Assembly: GCF_000002425.4 (NCBI RefSeq)
Contig: NC_037254.1
Coordinates: forward strand, 3,499,797 to 3,563,796
DNA from: Physcomitrium patens
Taxonomy: Eukaryota > Streptophyta > Bryopsida > Funariales > Funariaceae
Length of the DNA stretch: 64,000 bases
Direction of reading: 5' to 3'
This document shows positions 34,373-47,260 of this stretch, in pieces. The notes beneath the pieces are model-generated. The model worked only from the letters and a program-made list of their open reading frames with translations, was not told the origin of the DNA and did no database searches. Both the position numbers and the translations under genes were made by a program. Numbering within the stretch: the first letter of the stretch is position 1; each line of letters begins with the position of its first letter.

Positions 34373-37300
34373 TTTGCGAGAGAATTGAGTTTTATCCCTC
34401 CGTGCGCCTCCTTTGTACGCTTCATTTCCTCCCTTATTGCAAAATTTCGTGGTGTAAGAAGTTAAGTTGTGAGAGAGTGAAGCGCACGCTATGTTGCGCA
34501 GAAAATTGTCATAGAGCATCCGTTCGTCTTATCATATGGCAATACCCAAGAGTCTGTCAGAGAACCCATGCGGAGAGAAGTAGGTTGAATTCTAGCGCAT
34601 CCAGCGCTAATTTGTGATTGCGCAATCACGGTTTCTGTAAATTTTGCAGTATCAATCTTGTATTGAGATTCAGAAATTCACAATGGTTAGTTCCTCGGAA
34701 CAGTCGACCTCTGCCTTGTTTCGTGCTTCACCCCTCTTTTGGCTCTCTCTTCCTCTCGCTTCTTTGTATTTTATCTGAATTCTAGGTCTTTCTACCTTTT
34801 CGAGAAGCCTAGTAATTACAGGTTGATTTTACCATTCACAAGCTTGAATTTCCAGGAGTTTTGTGCTTCTAAATAATGCGCTAATTATATGTGCTGGAGG
34901 CCTAATCAGCAGCATTTTGAAACAATACTGCGCTATGGAATGAAATGTGTTGTCATTTGTCGATGCTTGAATAAGTAAAACTTTATTGCTCAACGATCAC
35001 AGTATACACAAATTGGTCTTGCGGAGTATCTTGACGTGCACTTAAGCACGGTTCAAACTCCCCTTTCAGGAAATACTAGCAGACATATGAGGATTCTGAC
35101 CTGATTCGTCGAGTTTCTGATAATCCTCCAGCCATGCAGTTCGCCAAGCTTGATGACTTTCTAATGTTTAGGAATTAGGTGTGCAAGACAAGCCCTTCCA
35201 TTTTGTATATGGACTCCTCGATATGCCCTAGTCCCTAGTCATTGTACACTGGTGCTTAGACGATGTCGTAAGAATTGCAACGACAATTCTGAGGCTGATT
35301 TGGACGTTCAAGTTGACAGCTCCATGCTCTTGAAGAATGTACAGACGATCTGAGGGAGCGATGTCTACATTTCCTTGAGGCGTGCTGGGAGTGTACGTAC
35401 GATTTTCAACCATGTTTTACTACTGTCTACTAGCTCGATATCTGCTCCTCTGCATAGTCATTTTTACGTAGTTGTAGTGAAAGGTCGTACCTCTCAGGGT
35501 CAGGTTTGTTGGCGTTAAAAAATGTGGAATACTACAGCGGACAAGCTTAGCCTGAATTGTTTTGTTTCAATGTTTCAATAGGTCCGACCCTGGTTTGTCA
35601 TTCAACTTTGTGCAGACTTTTATGTAATTTTAATTTTGTTGACTACCGTATCCTTTTAAGCATTGTTGAGATTTATCGTCTTGGGTTATGATCAGTACAT
35701 GTGATGACCAGATTTAATGTTGCGCTCTGGGAGATAGGAACGTACAAGGAGATCCTTCGTTCACAGGTGCTCCAGAATTTGTACTATGCCTCCCGGATTG
35801 TGCGTTCAGTAATCAAGTGTTTCTTTGTCTTCATTTTAAGAGTTCAATCGAATTCTGCCTACAAAAATATTGTACACGTTCTTTTAGTATGCTTAAGCAA
35901 ACTTTCGAGTTCTGCCTTACTAGTACATAGTTCTAAGGGAGTTTTAAAGTAGTCAAAAATATAATGTCGATAGCAGTTGTTTTATTGTGGCATCAAAGTT
36001 TGCGCATTATTATTGTGTCAATTCAGAGATAAGCAATTTGTTGGTTGAAAAAGAAAGGCAGCCGATATGTTTTGTATCTGTTGCTCGGTTTTGGAGTCTA
36101 ACCTTGCACGGTTGACTTCTGTATGTTGTTGCCATGGCGGCCTTTTGAATACGTAATGATAGTAAAGAGTAAAAAGGCCATCGTTTGTTCACGTAGGGGC
36201 TGGCTCTGCTGAAATACAAAGTGTTCAGATCTTGCTTTTAACCTTCACTCACAATATCAGTTGACGACATTGTCTCGCATCTAGGCAAAGAAAATATTTG
36301 AGTTTCGAGTAGCTGTAAGAGGCTGCAAGTATTATCATTTTTGCTATTTCAACCAGGTTATCTTGTAAATTTAGTGTATCAAGAATCAGTTATTTTTGGT
36401 CAGTAAGTTGAGAATCGATTTTCCAGAATTGGTTGCTATGTATTATTGACAGATTGATGATAAAAGAACATTTGAAGTTGTCGCTATGTTTACCAGGGCA
36501 TCATATAAAACCCCTATATTCACAATATTAAACCTTCAATTACACATGATTTTGCTCTAAGTTCACTTTGCAGTTGTCTTTCCATGCATACAAATCAAAG
36601 AGCTGAGCTATTACTGTGTGCAACATTGCCTTTACAGGCACATGAGGGCTAAATATATAGTACTTCTCCTGGAATGTTGTCATTTCTGTGTGAGTTCATT
36701 AGCAATTGCAAATTATACTATACTTTTGTTTTGAGGCATTGTACCTGGTATTTAACACGTGCAGAAATCAAGGGAAATAACTTAATTTTGTTTGGTAGAT
36801 TTAAACAAGGGTACATTTTCAAGAAGTCTTCAAAGGAGATTGGAAGCAAAGATTTTTTTCGTGTTCGGTATTAGAGGGAATTATAATTGAAGAAGGGGAA
36901 AACAAAATGTAATTGAATTACATCACAAATTTTGTTACTGCTTATATTTAATGTCCTTGTTGCTGCCAAGTAATATCCGGTGACAATGATCGGTACATTA
37001 TTAGTACCAGCATGATTTTTAGTCTTATTTTTTAAAAAAATATCTTTGCTTAGATTGTCTATATTAGTATTGGTTTTTTATAGAATAATGATGATGAAAT
37101 CTTATTATTTATTATTTTACAACAATACTTACTTTAATGTCTGATTGGATTCGACCAACATACAAACCATGAAATTAATACATTTTCTATAGTACTTTTT
37201 GTAAGTTGGAAAATTTTATTAACTAGAGATTTTGTAATAAAATAAGATTAAAATCTAAGTTGAATTTAATAAAGTTATTACAACACAAATCTAAAAGATA

Positions 37301-37386
37301 CACATAAATATATAAATTTGAGTAATTTCTTTGATATGATTTTTTTTTTTTGGTTTTTTTGTTTTGGTGGTAATAGTTCACACAAA

Positions 37387-37388
<2 letters not shown>

Positions 37389-37424
<36 letters not shown>
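37389..37424. repeat. (TA)n microsatellite
   Basis: About 36 bases of perfect AT repeat. Confidence 0.95.
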
Positions 37425-37426
<2 letters not shown>

Positions 37427-38637
37427 CAAAAATCCAGTAGAGGCAATAAAGAATAACCTTAAATAAGTCTACCATGACAATAAGGTTTTGCAAGACATGT
37501 TACACTGTTATTAATAATTTGTTAAAAAAATCACAACTTGCTATGTATTGTTACATTCTTTTTTTTCTCTATTATTTTAAAATTTTCTTTTATCACAACT
37601 AATTATAATTAATATTATAAAAAAGAAAATATAGAATCTTTCCAATACAATTGTCTGTATGATTTTTGTTATTAAGTAGTATAAGCAATTATTTTAATAG
37701 ACAAGACCTAAAAATCTATGACAATTTGCAAGTAGTTCCTTCCATCAACCAAATTAATATTCTATAGTATTTTGTGATGGTCTGCATTTAGCTCAATATT
37801 TAAATATGTATTGTAAGCAAGAATATATTAAATCAACTATTCTAATCAAGTTTTAATTAAGTGTCTATTTCTTTAAATTATTCTTAATAGAATATTAATT
37901 GTTTTAATAATGCTATTAAATTATCATTTAAATATTGTGCTTCATACTTAACAAAACCATCATTTAATGTCTTAAGTTCTAATAAGATATTACAATGAAG
38001 GAATCTAATACATTCAAATAGACAAACATTATTCAAATAATATTTATAAAAAAATACATTAAATGTGCTAAAAATATTTAAAAGATTCAATCAAAAGTTA
38101 TGTAATATTAATTATTTTTTAAAAAAAAATAAGTATGAATAATAGTTTAAATATAATTTAGATAATCATATATAGATAGAAAAATATAAAATATATCTCA
38201 TAAAAAAATAGAAATAACATTGTTTATTGATATTATAATTTTATAATTATTGGATATATCATGCATATTTAAATTTACCTTCAATAAATATCATTACTAC
38301 TAAAATAAGTCAACTTAGATTATACTAATCAATAAAAATTATACATTATAATAAAAAATAATTGTTTACCTTTATATAATAGTTAAAAAAATATTTGAGA
38401 AGGAAAAAAAGAAAAAAGCAAAAAAGAAAAAGAAAACACATACAAACAAATATATACACAACATAACTACTTATAGAAAAATACATCTAATTTATTTATT
38501 CTAAATTTTCTAAAATTTATTGATATTATAAAATATCTTTAGATATTATTTGTTGTATTTTTTAAATATCTAAATAATCATCTTATCAAACATATTATTT
38601 TTTATAAAACATATTTTAGTTTCTCATTTACAACTAT

Positions 38638-38679
<42 letters not shown>

Positions 38680-39228
38680 AACAAAATTATTTTATTATAA
38701 CAATTATTATAGTTATCAAGTTGCATTTGTTCATCTTTTTTAATATAAACAGAAAGTATTTTACTGCATAAGATAATATAAAATAATGTAGTTAAAGTTA
38801 TTGTTATTATTGAATAAAAGTTCAACTAATTCTCACTTCTATTCTTTGAACAACTAAACATTATGCATCTTTTTTTTTTAAAATTAAGCAATGTTGCTCT
38901 AAAAACTTTCTTCATAAGACCATAGATAGGCTTATTTTATAATAAAAAATACTACTATGATAATATAAATTATTTAAATAATTTATCTTTTACTTTATAA
39001 ATAAATTAAATTTAAATATTACTAGTTGAATATTTAATTTATATATTAATAAAATTTACTATGTCTATTAACATATTTTTTTATTTTTATCAAATTATTA
39101 TTTTTAAAATAATAGATAAATAAATAGTTTTAAATATATTTAAAAAATTAAAAATAATTTAAAAAATAAAAACTAAAAAAATATGATGTTAATTTTTTAA
39201 ATTGATAACTTATATTTTTACTAAATTT

Positions 39229-39263
<35 letters not shown>

Positions 39264-39360
39264 AATTTGACATGATTATATGTATATATATGAATAAGAA
39301 TCAAATAAATATATTATTCATAATTTTTTATTATTATTATTATTATTATAATATAGATAT

Positions 39361-39480
39361 ATAGAAGAATGTTAAATAGACTTATTTTTTTACCAAATCG
39401 ATCCATCCTATTTTAACCATCATTAGAATCATGGCCATCATCTCCACCCTCTTATTTCCAATGTTTGCTCTTTCCATTTC
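39361..39480. repeat. Direct repeat copy 1
   Basis: Shares TGTTAAATAGA, TTTTAACCATCATTAGAAT and GGCCATCATCTCCACCCTCT, in order, with the copy at 41157-41280. May be the end of a small nonautonomous LTR element or a dispersed repeat. Confidence 0.75.
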
Positions 39481-41156
39481 TAACCCCTCCTCCCTTCTCT
39501 CATCCCTCCCTCTCGCTTCTCCTTAGTAATTGAACTTGGACAAAATGACTCTACATTAAAGTTTTAAATCTGTAACTTGTATTTGTGTTTTTGAGTATGA
39601 AGAACATAGAAGGAATCAAGTTTAGCAAAATAGAGCAGAATTGCATGATTGGCCATGGCACTTCCATCACTCTCCGAGAACACTGCTTCTTCTTGAGCGA
39701 TTCCTATGTAATGTTGGTATGCTCATGTTGTTGGTATTCCTTTTGTTACACTAATCCATCTTGCCAATATTCTTTGAAAAATTGTTGCACTAGAAAACAC
39801 ATCGTCCAGATCTAAATCCCTTATTCTTATAAATTGTTATGACAAAAGCTTCTCAACATAGACATCATTCTCTTCCTACAAACAAAACTCTCATGAATTG
39901 AGTACACACATACATATACTTCATAAAAATCAAGTTTGCAATGCCACAAGCTAGAAATCATATCTAATAATGTCCAATTAGCCACAATATTTACTTGTAT
40001 TTTTCTCTCTCTTTATCTAGAAATATTACTTGAAGCTTAAGGGAGGTGGGAAGCATATCAAAATGTCTTCTTTTACATACTTTCGGTAAGTTGTCTAAAG
40101 AACATATTTGAATACAAAACAGGTTACCAAGTGCAAGCTCTTGAACTCAACAATAAAGAAACAACAATATTATTGAAATTGTTCAAACATAACCCTTTAA
40201 AGAACAATTCACATAATTGGTAAAACAATGCTTGTAAGATCTCACGATTTATTGAGAATAATTCAAAAGCAACATCAACAAGCTGGATGACAAATCCGTA
40301 CTATTATATCTCTTGAATAAAAATAAAAAAAATTGTCACTTCATATTACAAGAGACCTCACCTATCTATACAATTAGTAAGCCCAATAATAATGGTACAA
40401 AATATTAACAATACACTTGTGAAGAGAAAAGCTTCTCAAAAGGAAAAAAATCTTGCAAATTTCTTGTCATCCAAATACAATAAACAATTTTGTGGCTTCT
40501 CTATTCTTCCATCACCAATTCATTATAAATTCCTTTTTTTTTTTTTTTTTTTTTTTTTTTCTCTCTCTCTCTCCCTTCTCCAACCAAAATCAACTTCACA
40601 AACAATGTGGATTGCAAACTTTGCACCACCCTTGGATTTACAAATTATATTCGTATTTTTAGTTCAAACAAAATTATCAAAAGAAACAATGTTACAATGC
40701 CTTGTCAATAAAGACTTTCATAAGTATGTAATTGTGTTCATCTTGATTAAGCGGATTGCATGGTGAAGATGTTCTATGCTCTATAGGTTTGTAGTGAGGT
40801 AAATGTGCATGAGATGATAAATTCAAAACTTTTCATGCATATACACATGTATAAATAAAACTTACATATTAGAATTTAATATTTAAAAATTATCAAAGAT
40901 ATCCATGATTAATAAATAATACTATAATGGTAGAAAATAACTATATAAAATATATAGGTAGTTATACAATAAATTCATGTCAAAATACCTCATAGTAGTT
41001 ATAGTTTATAATTTATATTTAAAAATAATCCAATTAAATACTAAAAAATGGAATTATCAATAATTTTTTACAAAATTAAATTTCTTTTTTTCCTAAAGAA
41101 AATAGCAGCTAAAATGCTTTTTATTTACTACTATCAAACCTATAGAGATGAATATA

Positions 41157-41280
41157 TATAGAGAAATGTTAAATAGATCCACCTTTTTACTATATCAACC
41201 TATCCTATCTTAACCATCATTAGAATTGTGGCCATCATCTCCACCCTCTTGTTTGCAACCTCTATTCTTAGCCTCTAAAT
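41157..41280. repeat. Direct repeat copy 2
   Basis: Same blocks in the same order as 39361-39480, about 1.8 kb away and in the same orientation. Confidence 0.75.
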
Positions 41281-41361
41281 AAATAAAAATCAGTTGAATA
41301 TTTTTAATATTTTTTTGGAAGTATAATACTTTGGAGAAGATAAAATTACTCGGACATGCAT

Positions 41362-41431
41362 GTTACATACAAAAGTATAAATGCATGTTATATCTAACAT
41401 ATTCAGATGCATTTATACTTTTGTATGTAAC
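41362..41431. repeat. Perfect 25-bp inverted repeat with 20-nt loop
   Basis: Positions 41362-41386 (starting GTTACATACAAAAG) are the exact reverse complement of 41407-41431, with a 20-base spacer. As RNA it would form a mismatch-free 25-bp stem. No protein is encoded. A foldback transposon relic or a small-RNA precursor are the main options. Confidence 0.9.
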
Positions 41432-42766
41432 TAAGCATAATTTTAGATTTCAGCTTTTGATCAATCTTTCTAATATCATATCAAACACATTGATTGTATC
41501 ACTTTCTGTTATGCAAATTTTCCTATTGTGGTATATAGTGTTTAATCATAGAACAATATTACAATTTTAAATTAATTAACTTATTTTTTTTTACAAATCC
41601 TCAAAATTTACATTGGTAATGAAATAGGTTATTTATGACTTTCTGTTGTATGTTTTAATTTTAATGAATCACACCTCATTTGTTATTTTATCATTGGAAT
41701 AAAAGAATACTACAATGATTGAATTGAAAATACATAATTTTTACAGATACTTTCTACAGAAATAATCTGTGCCACAAAACACAAATTCAAACCCTTTGAT
41801 TAGTGATACTACCATGATTCTAATACCTGATTGATTGTTATTTGCATTAAGATATAGTTTATTAAAAGCATTTTTTAGGCCCATGTGAGAGTGTGTGCAT
41901 GTATTGTTTATTTAGTTTAAATTTTTCTATCAAATAAAATAAAACATGTTGACAGAAAGATCTTCATAACAATTGAGTCAAAAAAGTGAACAAATAAAAA
42001 TGAACAATTCAAAACTTTACTTTACCCAAAAATAACAAACATGACAGTAAAATACTTTACTTTAACAAGAGACAATTCATGTAACGGTTTGATGCAAATA
42101 AAACTTTACAATACACAATTCATAGAAAAGGTACAAAAGAAAAAAAAAAAATTATCATACTTCAATGATGTGCAATGCATTCACATGATTGATGATTGCA
42201 TAATATTATATCAATGACATAAAGACAAGCACTCATATAATCAATTCAGCCCTCACATCTTTAAGCAACACTATATTGAACAAAGTATTAAAAAATATTC
42301 ACTTTCAAAAAAAGAAAAAAGAAGAAACAGCGTCAAAAAATATTAGACTTAGATCAGCTCTCAATAACATGAGCCTTTTCAAAATTTCATCACAAGAAGT
42401 TCTAAATAAGTCCTCATCACCCAACAAAAACGACAAACCCATAACCCAAGCATTCAACCAAACACCAGGAAATTAAACCCCATTCATTTCCAAAGCAAGG
42501 CACCAACCATTAAATCTCAAGGTCCATCATCAGTAACAACAAAATGAAACACAAAAAGGAACACAGAAACAGATGAAATCCTCCCCAAAAATCACACACC
42601 AACTACATTCCCTGTGCTTACAATCAAGGTCCATTGCAATCGCAAATTCACATTAAGAACGTCGTCGTAACCAGTTTCATTGTGACGCAGTCATGTATTA
42701 CAGATACATAAATCAGTGTATTTGTCATACAACACATGTATTACATGTATTGCAAGAGGTGTAGTG

Positions 42767-42769
<3 letters not shown>

Positions 42770-42801
<32 letters not shown>
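42770..42801. repeat. (TA)n microsatellite
   Basis: About 32 bases of AT repeat marking the edge between the AT desert and the GC-rich block. Confidence 0.95.
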
Positions 42802-42805
<4 letters not shown>

Positions 42806-42948
42806 AGGAATTTTAAGATAGAAAAAACACACACTGAGCTCAGACTCACCGGTGTCCAGACTGGAGCTGGTGCTGCCTCTGTTGCAGCGGCAGCATCGTC
42901 ACACGTTGGGCACTGCGTTGTTGCTGGTGGGCAAAGGACCAGCGGCAC

Positions 42949-43150
42949 ATGACAGACAGTCTGATCAACGAGAACACCACCACCATCAACAACAACAGTG
43001 TCTCAGATCACGAAGCGATGGCGATGGCGATGGCAATAATGCGAGGACGCGATGTGCTGGGCCGTCAAAACAAAAAGCGGCGATGGGGTTTGGACCATCA
43101 CCTCACGCTTGTGAGCCCACAGCGCCCATCATCACAGCGTGCGCGGATAT
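42949..43150 (+). other. Possible first exon of an unidentified plus-strand transcript
   Basis: An ATG at 42949 opens a frame (MTDSLINENTTTINNNSVSD onward, then a basic Q/N/K/R-rich part) that reaches ATATCA|GTAAGTACAAGG, a strong splice donor at 43151. I find no convincing acceptor or next exon before the 3' end of the minus-strand gene at 43556. The product is unrecognised. Confidence 0.2.
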
Positions 43151-43458
43151 CAGTAAGTACAAGGTGAACCACACAGCGTGACGCGCGGAGTGATGAGGTG
43201 GATGAGGAAGAAAAGGATTCACGAGGTGGATTTTATTGAAGCTGGTAGGACAAATTGACTAGGAAAATGGAGGGCCCTAAATTATTGCCTTCACCTCGTG
43301 GTCCTTCAAGAATCTGGGTACACTATTCTACCGATTGTTTTCTCTCTAGCTCCGATGCTATACACTCGAGAACAAGGAAGCAGCAGCGTGAGACTGATCT
43401 ATAGTTGCACGCATGGTGTCGCTGCCGGTAATGCCACAATGAAAGCAGAAAATCTGTA

Positions 43459-43461
<3 letters not shown>

Positions 43462-43494
<33 letters not shown>
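43462..43494. repeat. (CT)n microsatellite
   Basis: About 33 bases of CT repeat, 60 bases beyond the stop of the minus-strand gene, probably in its 3' UTR. Confidence 0.9.
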
Positions 43495-43500
<6 letters not shown>

Positions 43501-43555
43501 AGTCTATGATTCAAAGCACATTCTCATTCTCGTAAATTGCAATCAATATTGGTAA

Positions 43556-44785
43556 CTATTTCGATAATGACTTCTGGCATATCGATTGCGGAGAGGGCGA
43601 GTCCCAAATCTCCCACTGCGATTGAAACTCCTGCATCTCGCGTGTGCATTCCGCGACTGTCCTTGACTGGAAGTTCGGAATCCCCTCTGAAGAATTAAGG
43701 TGTCTTTTGTACACATTGTCGGCGATCTCTCGCCAATTCGCCGCCCACGGCTGCCGTCCGTCGCACACCGTGACCCGATTGCCCTCGACGCCGGGCCAGT
43801 CCCAGTCACGCATGCAGCCGTCGACGATTGTTGCCGAGAAGGTCGCGTTCGCCTCCTTGTCGCATGGCCTGCAGTACGTCCCGCTCATGGGTCCTTCGGA
43901 AGCCATGGACAGCATGAGCAGGCCATACGGCGGAGGTGGGTACATCTCATTCCGCAGCGTCATGATGCAGAACGGGATCTGGATGCGCTTCCATGCCACA
44001 CCCGAGATTTGGAACTGGGCCTTGTAAGCCGATTCCGAGTTCAGGCCGCGGTAGCCAGCCTTGTGCATTTGTGGAAGCAAGCTCAACCGCATATTCGCTG
44101 CACGGCTGGTGTGCGGGGAACCCATTCCGAAACGGTCATTGAGCCCATGGAAATCGTTCCCAGCCGCGACGTAGTAATAGTTCGGATCCAGCTGACCGAT
44201 TTCCGGTAAACGGCTGCTCCAGAACCCATCCACGCGCGTGCGAATGATCCAATCGTATTTGAACTTGTGCTTCACCTCGTACTGCTTCACCATTCCGTAG
44301 CAGCCCTCCACGAGGTTGAAGTACTGGAGGAGCCCCTGCATCCCGTGCGGAGACCCCCATGCGGTGATCAGCTCATTGGTAATTCTCGACTCGGGGAGAA
44401 CCGAGGGGACGAATATCTTGGCAGCGCGGAGGTTGCCACCCCTGAGGTGGGAGAACTTGTGGCTATCTTTGTCAAGAGGCGAGTGGAGAAAGACGTCCGT
44501 GTTGTTGTAAACGTCCAATAGGTGCTTGCGGAGTGTGCGCCCGGTGATCTCGAACATCCGAGCCCCGCCCACTAAACAGACGGCAATGCGGCGCTCGCCG
44601 TTGACAGGTATCGTCGACTCATTTCCCTCTTCGATACGCGGGAAGTCGGCATTCACTATAGAGGATCTGCAACCGAGGAAACTCCCACAACTCTCTGGAT
44701 CCAGATACAGATAGTAGCCGTAGGTTGCAAGCCCTACCACTAGCATGACCGTCCATGGCAACCACAAGCGTAGCTTCAGATCCAT
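43556..44785 (-). CDS. Type II membrane glycosyltransferase-like protein (plant DUF7796 type)
   Basis: A 409-residue intronless protein. It has a short cytosolic N-terminus, one membrane anchor at about residues 8-28 (WLPWTVMLVVGLATYGYYLY) and a large lumenal domain, the layout of Golgi glycosyltransferases. The conserved core begins with RIAVCLVGGARMFE (66-79), continues through DVFLHSPLDKDSHKFS and GLLQYFNLVEGC, and contains YDWIIRTRVDGFW (177-189), where R-x-D could be a nucleotide-sugar/metal site. LNDRFGMG (215-222) and LNSES follow. Several N-x-S/T sequons (for example at 55 and 94) and paired cysteines near the C-terminus suit a secretory-pathway protein. I recall a plant-wide family of this type, usually annotated only as a membrane protein or DUF7796. 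Enzyme activity is inferred from topology and motifs, not shown. Confidence 0.85.
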   Translation of the reverse strand: MDLKLRLWLPWTVMLVVGLATYGYYLYLDPESCGSFLGCRSSIVNADFPRIEEGNESTIPVNGERRIAVCLVGGARMFEITGRTLRKHLLDVYNNTDVFLHSPLDKDSHKFSHLRGGNLRAAKIFVPSVLPESRITNELITAWGSPHGMQGLLQYFNLVEGCYGMVKQYEVKHKFKYDWIIRTRVDGFWSSRLPEIGQLDPNYYYVAAGNDFHGLNDRFGMGSPHTSRAANMRLSLLPQMHKAGYRGLNSESAYKAQFQISGVAWKRIQIPFCIMTLRNEMYPPPPYGLLMLSMASEGPMSGTYCRPCDKEANATFSATIVDGCMRDWDWPGVEGNRVTVCDGRQPWAANWREIADNVYKRHLNSSEGIPNFQSRTVAECTREMQEFQSQWEIWDSPSPQSICQKSLSK

Positions 44786-47260
44786 TCCCCTGCATTCACT
44801 CTATCTCTGAATCTTACTCCGCTGTCTCAGCATGGTCCAACCTAGAAAATCGCAAATTCCATCAAACACCACCCTGGTCAGTCGTGCAGACCGAAGAGCG
44901 TTCCAGACTTGATTACAGACTAAACTGACGATTTGGTTGGATTCAACAGCACAAAGATATCCCTATCCTCCATGTAGAGCGACCGGAACTATTCCAATTT
45001 ACCCTTCACTCCTTTTTTTGCTCTTAGAATCCTCAACTGAGCTCGCACGACCTAACTCCTTCACTGATTCGTGAACGGTACATTGCGAAGTGTCGTTCAA
45101 TGTGGCATGTGCATATCTTACTTCGGTGAGAGCTGCTCCATCGAAGTCCCTATCAGTGAGCTGGCTCTGATTCTCAGAAGCCACATGGTAATATAGCTAG
45201 CGAACACAAATGCCTATGATACACTCTTCTACTCTCCATTAAAACTCCGATCAACCTCCCGAGCGTCAAAATCTACTGCTACAAACCTGATTACTCGAAT
45301 CCAGTCTCGGAGGTAATTCAGCCAAGGTAAATAGGCTGCTAACCGTCAATCTGGTCACTATTCGCGATCACTGCGATTGTCATAATAACAGCCTCTTCCA
45401 CATAATGCACTCAACAAAATCCATGTCAAGGATTCAATGGCGCATCTAGAATTGACAAGGTTCAAAGTGGAGCACAACAAAATGATCTACTCCGGAGCGG
45501 TCTGCACACACAAGGGTACTGGACGATGTACAAGATGGGGCTGTAAAGCCTCCGTATTAAATTGCCCTCTTACAGGGATAATAACCGGTACCCTATTTCC
45601 ATCTGACCATGAGTCGCAGCGACATAGGAAGAATGAGTTCTAACCAATTGACTGAAGCTTGTAAATAGCGCCTCGATCGAACCAATGTCCAGTAACCATA
45701 CACGCAGTGCCAAATACTTCGACAGAGACTCCTACAGAATTATTGCTGGAAAGAAGAGAATGTTTGGACTGTCCATGCTGGTCAGTTCAAATAATTGGAG
45801 CTGACAAGGCCCTCGTCAATCACTCGAGCTGTGACACATCACCACTGGTAGCGCTTCCTCGCTACTCTGAAGTTCAGACAAGTCGTATGGCTCCAAAGAT
45901 CATTGCAGTGTTGTGTCTAAGCTGAGATCTTTAAAGTAGTTTCAATGCCTATGAGGGTCGAGGCTCTACAATCTATACTACGTGTGTTGAGGCAGGAAGA
46001 CGATCAGGGTAAATAGAAAGGAAATATACTGGTTCATCAACACAAGCTCAGATTGATGCACGGGATGATTTCAAATTGACTGATTCACTGTTACCGCACA
46101 GGATGTGCTCTGATTGCAGGAAAGAGAAGGTTGCTGAGGACACTGCGAACCATGAAAATACAATTCTCCATTCAACGTCCAGGTTGTATTAGCGATAGTT
46201 CCGTGCGCTAGCAGTAGCCAGTCGAGCACCAGAGCCATACTCCACTAAAAAAGAAACTAGATTGCACCCACTTTGTGTGATACTCTAACTCCACAGCAGA
46301 GCACAAAACAAGGCCCAGACGCCAGATAGGCCACAACCCTCAAAGAACACTCGAATCTAGAGTCCATCTCGGTTTCTGTCACGCGTTTCTTACAAACCAT
46401 CTACGCGCAAACCCCCCTCTCCCATCGAAATTGATCAGGACCAAGTCTACGCTGAAGAGAGCAGAAAGAAGAATAACAAGACAACTCAAAATGGAAAATC
46501 GAAAAAAAGCTATGAGGCCGCACCTTCATCGCTCACCATGCGGCGACGAGCATCATCTGACAACAACCAACATCACCCCCGATGTATTAAACGGCGAGTT
46601 CAGAGGCGCAGGCACAAATCACTGGCCCCGAAAGATGTTCATCACGCGACAACAATCGCAGACGATGTAGAGAAAAAAAAAGAGTAAGAAAACAAAAAAA
46701 AACAGTAGCTCCTCCAACCGAGAGAACGAGGCGAGGGACTACAAAATTAGAAGAAGATGACTCCAGGAGCAATTCGTGCAGACCTGGAACCTGTCCAAGT
46801 TCGCCTACTACATCACCACCGAGCTACCCTGTAGCACCGTGATCCAGGAAAATCCGTGCCCTTCCGACGAGCCAAAGGAAACTATGTTTACCCCGTTTCA
46901 AAGGTAGGAGTAAATTGCTTTGCCCATTGTGTTGCAGCATGGACAGGTTTCTAACTACGCTTTGGATGACTAGTCTCTGCGGGAAAGCTGACTTCTTGTC
47001 AGGCCTCCACGCTCCCATATCTTGTACATGTCCCTCTAGAGCCACATACACATACACACATGGACCGACACTCAGCCATCCATCAATCCTGCAGCGAGGA
47101 CGTCCCACACACTCGCAGCCTAACTCGCTGCCTTCGTCGCGATGAAGCGTTACTTGTTTGCGAGCTTTCAACGATTACGAGACGCGTCGCGTTTCCTCCT
47201 TCTCTCTGCTTCTTGACTAATACCCCCCCCCCCATCTTTCATTTTTACACTTTTTAATGT
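44786..47260. other. GC-moderate region without a recognised gene
   Basis: Base composition is gene-like (clearly less AT than the flanking deserts) but no frame longer than about 115 codons appears and none resembles a known protein. The first few hundred bases should be the promoter and 5' UTR of the minus-strand gene. The rest could be a long leader with introns, a noncoding transcript or a decayed gene. A C run (about 47222-47234) marks the right edge. Confidence 0.5.

Larger units (their letters stand above)
34373..43555. other. Long intergenic region
   Basis: 34.4-36.9 kb is of moderate GC and may contain a long 3' UTR or an unrecognised noncoding transcript, but I see no coding exon. 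36.9-42.8 kb is an AT desert with (TA)n at 37389-37424, 38641-38672, 39234-39260 and 42770-42801, T/CT runs at about 40531-40573, a pair of direct repeats and a perfect inverted repeat. 42.8-43.5 kb returns to high GC with a possible exon and a CT run. Confidence 0.6.

Noticed and set aside
41362-41431. Reading the perfect hairpin as a bacterial-type terminator
   Set aside because: The window is plant nuclear DNA; the stem is AT-rich and no gene ends nearby.
43644-44521. Several long plus-strand frames opposite the DUF7796-type gene
   Set aside because: They are antisense shadows of a conserved coding sequence and have no domain of their own.
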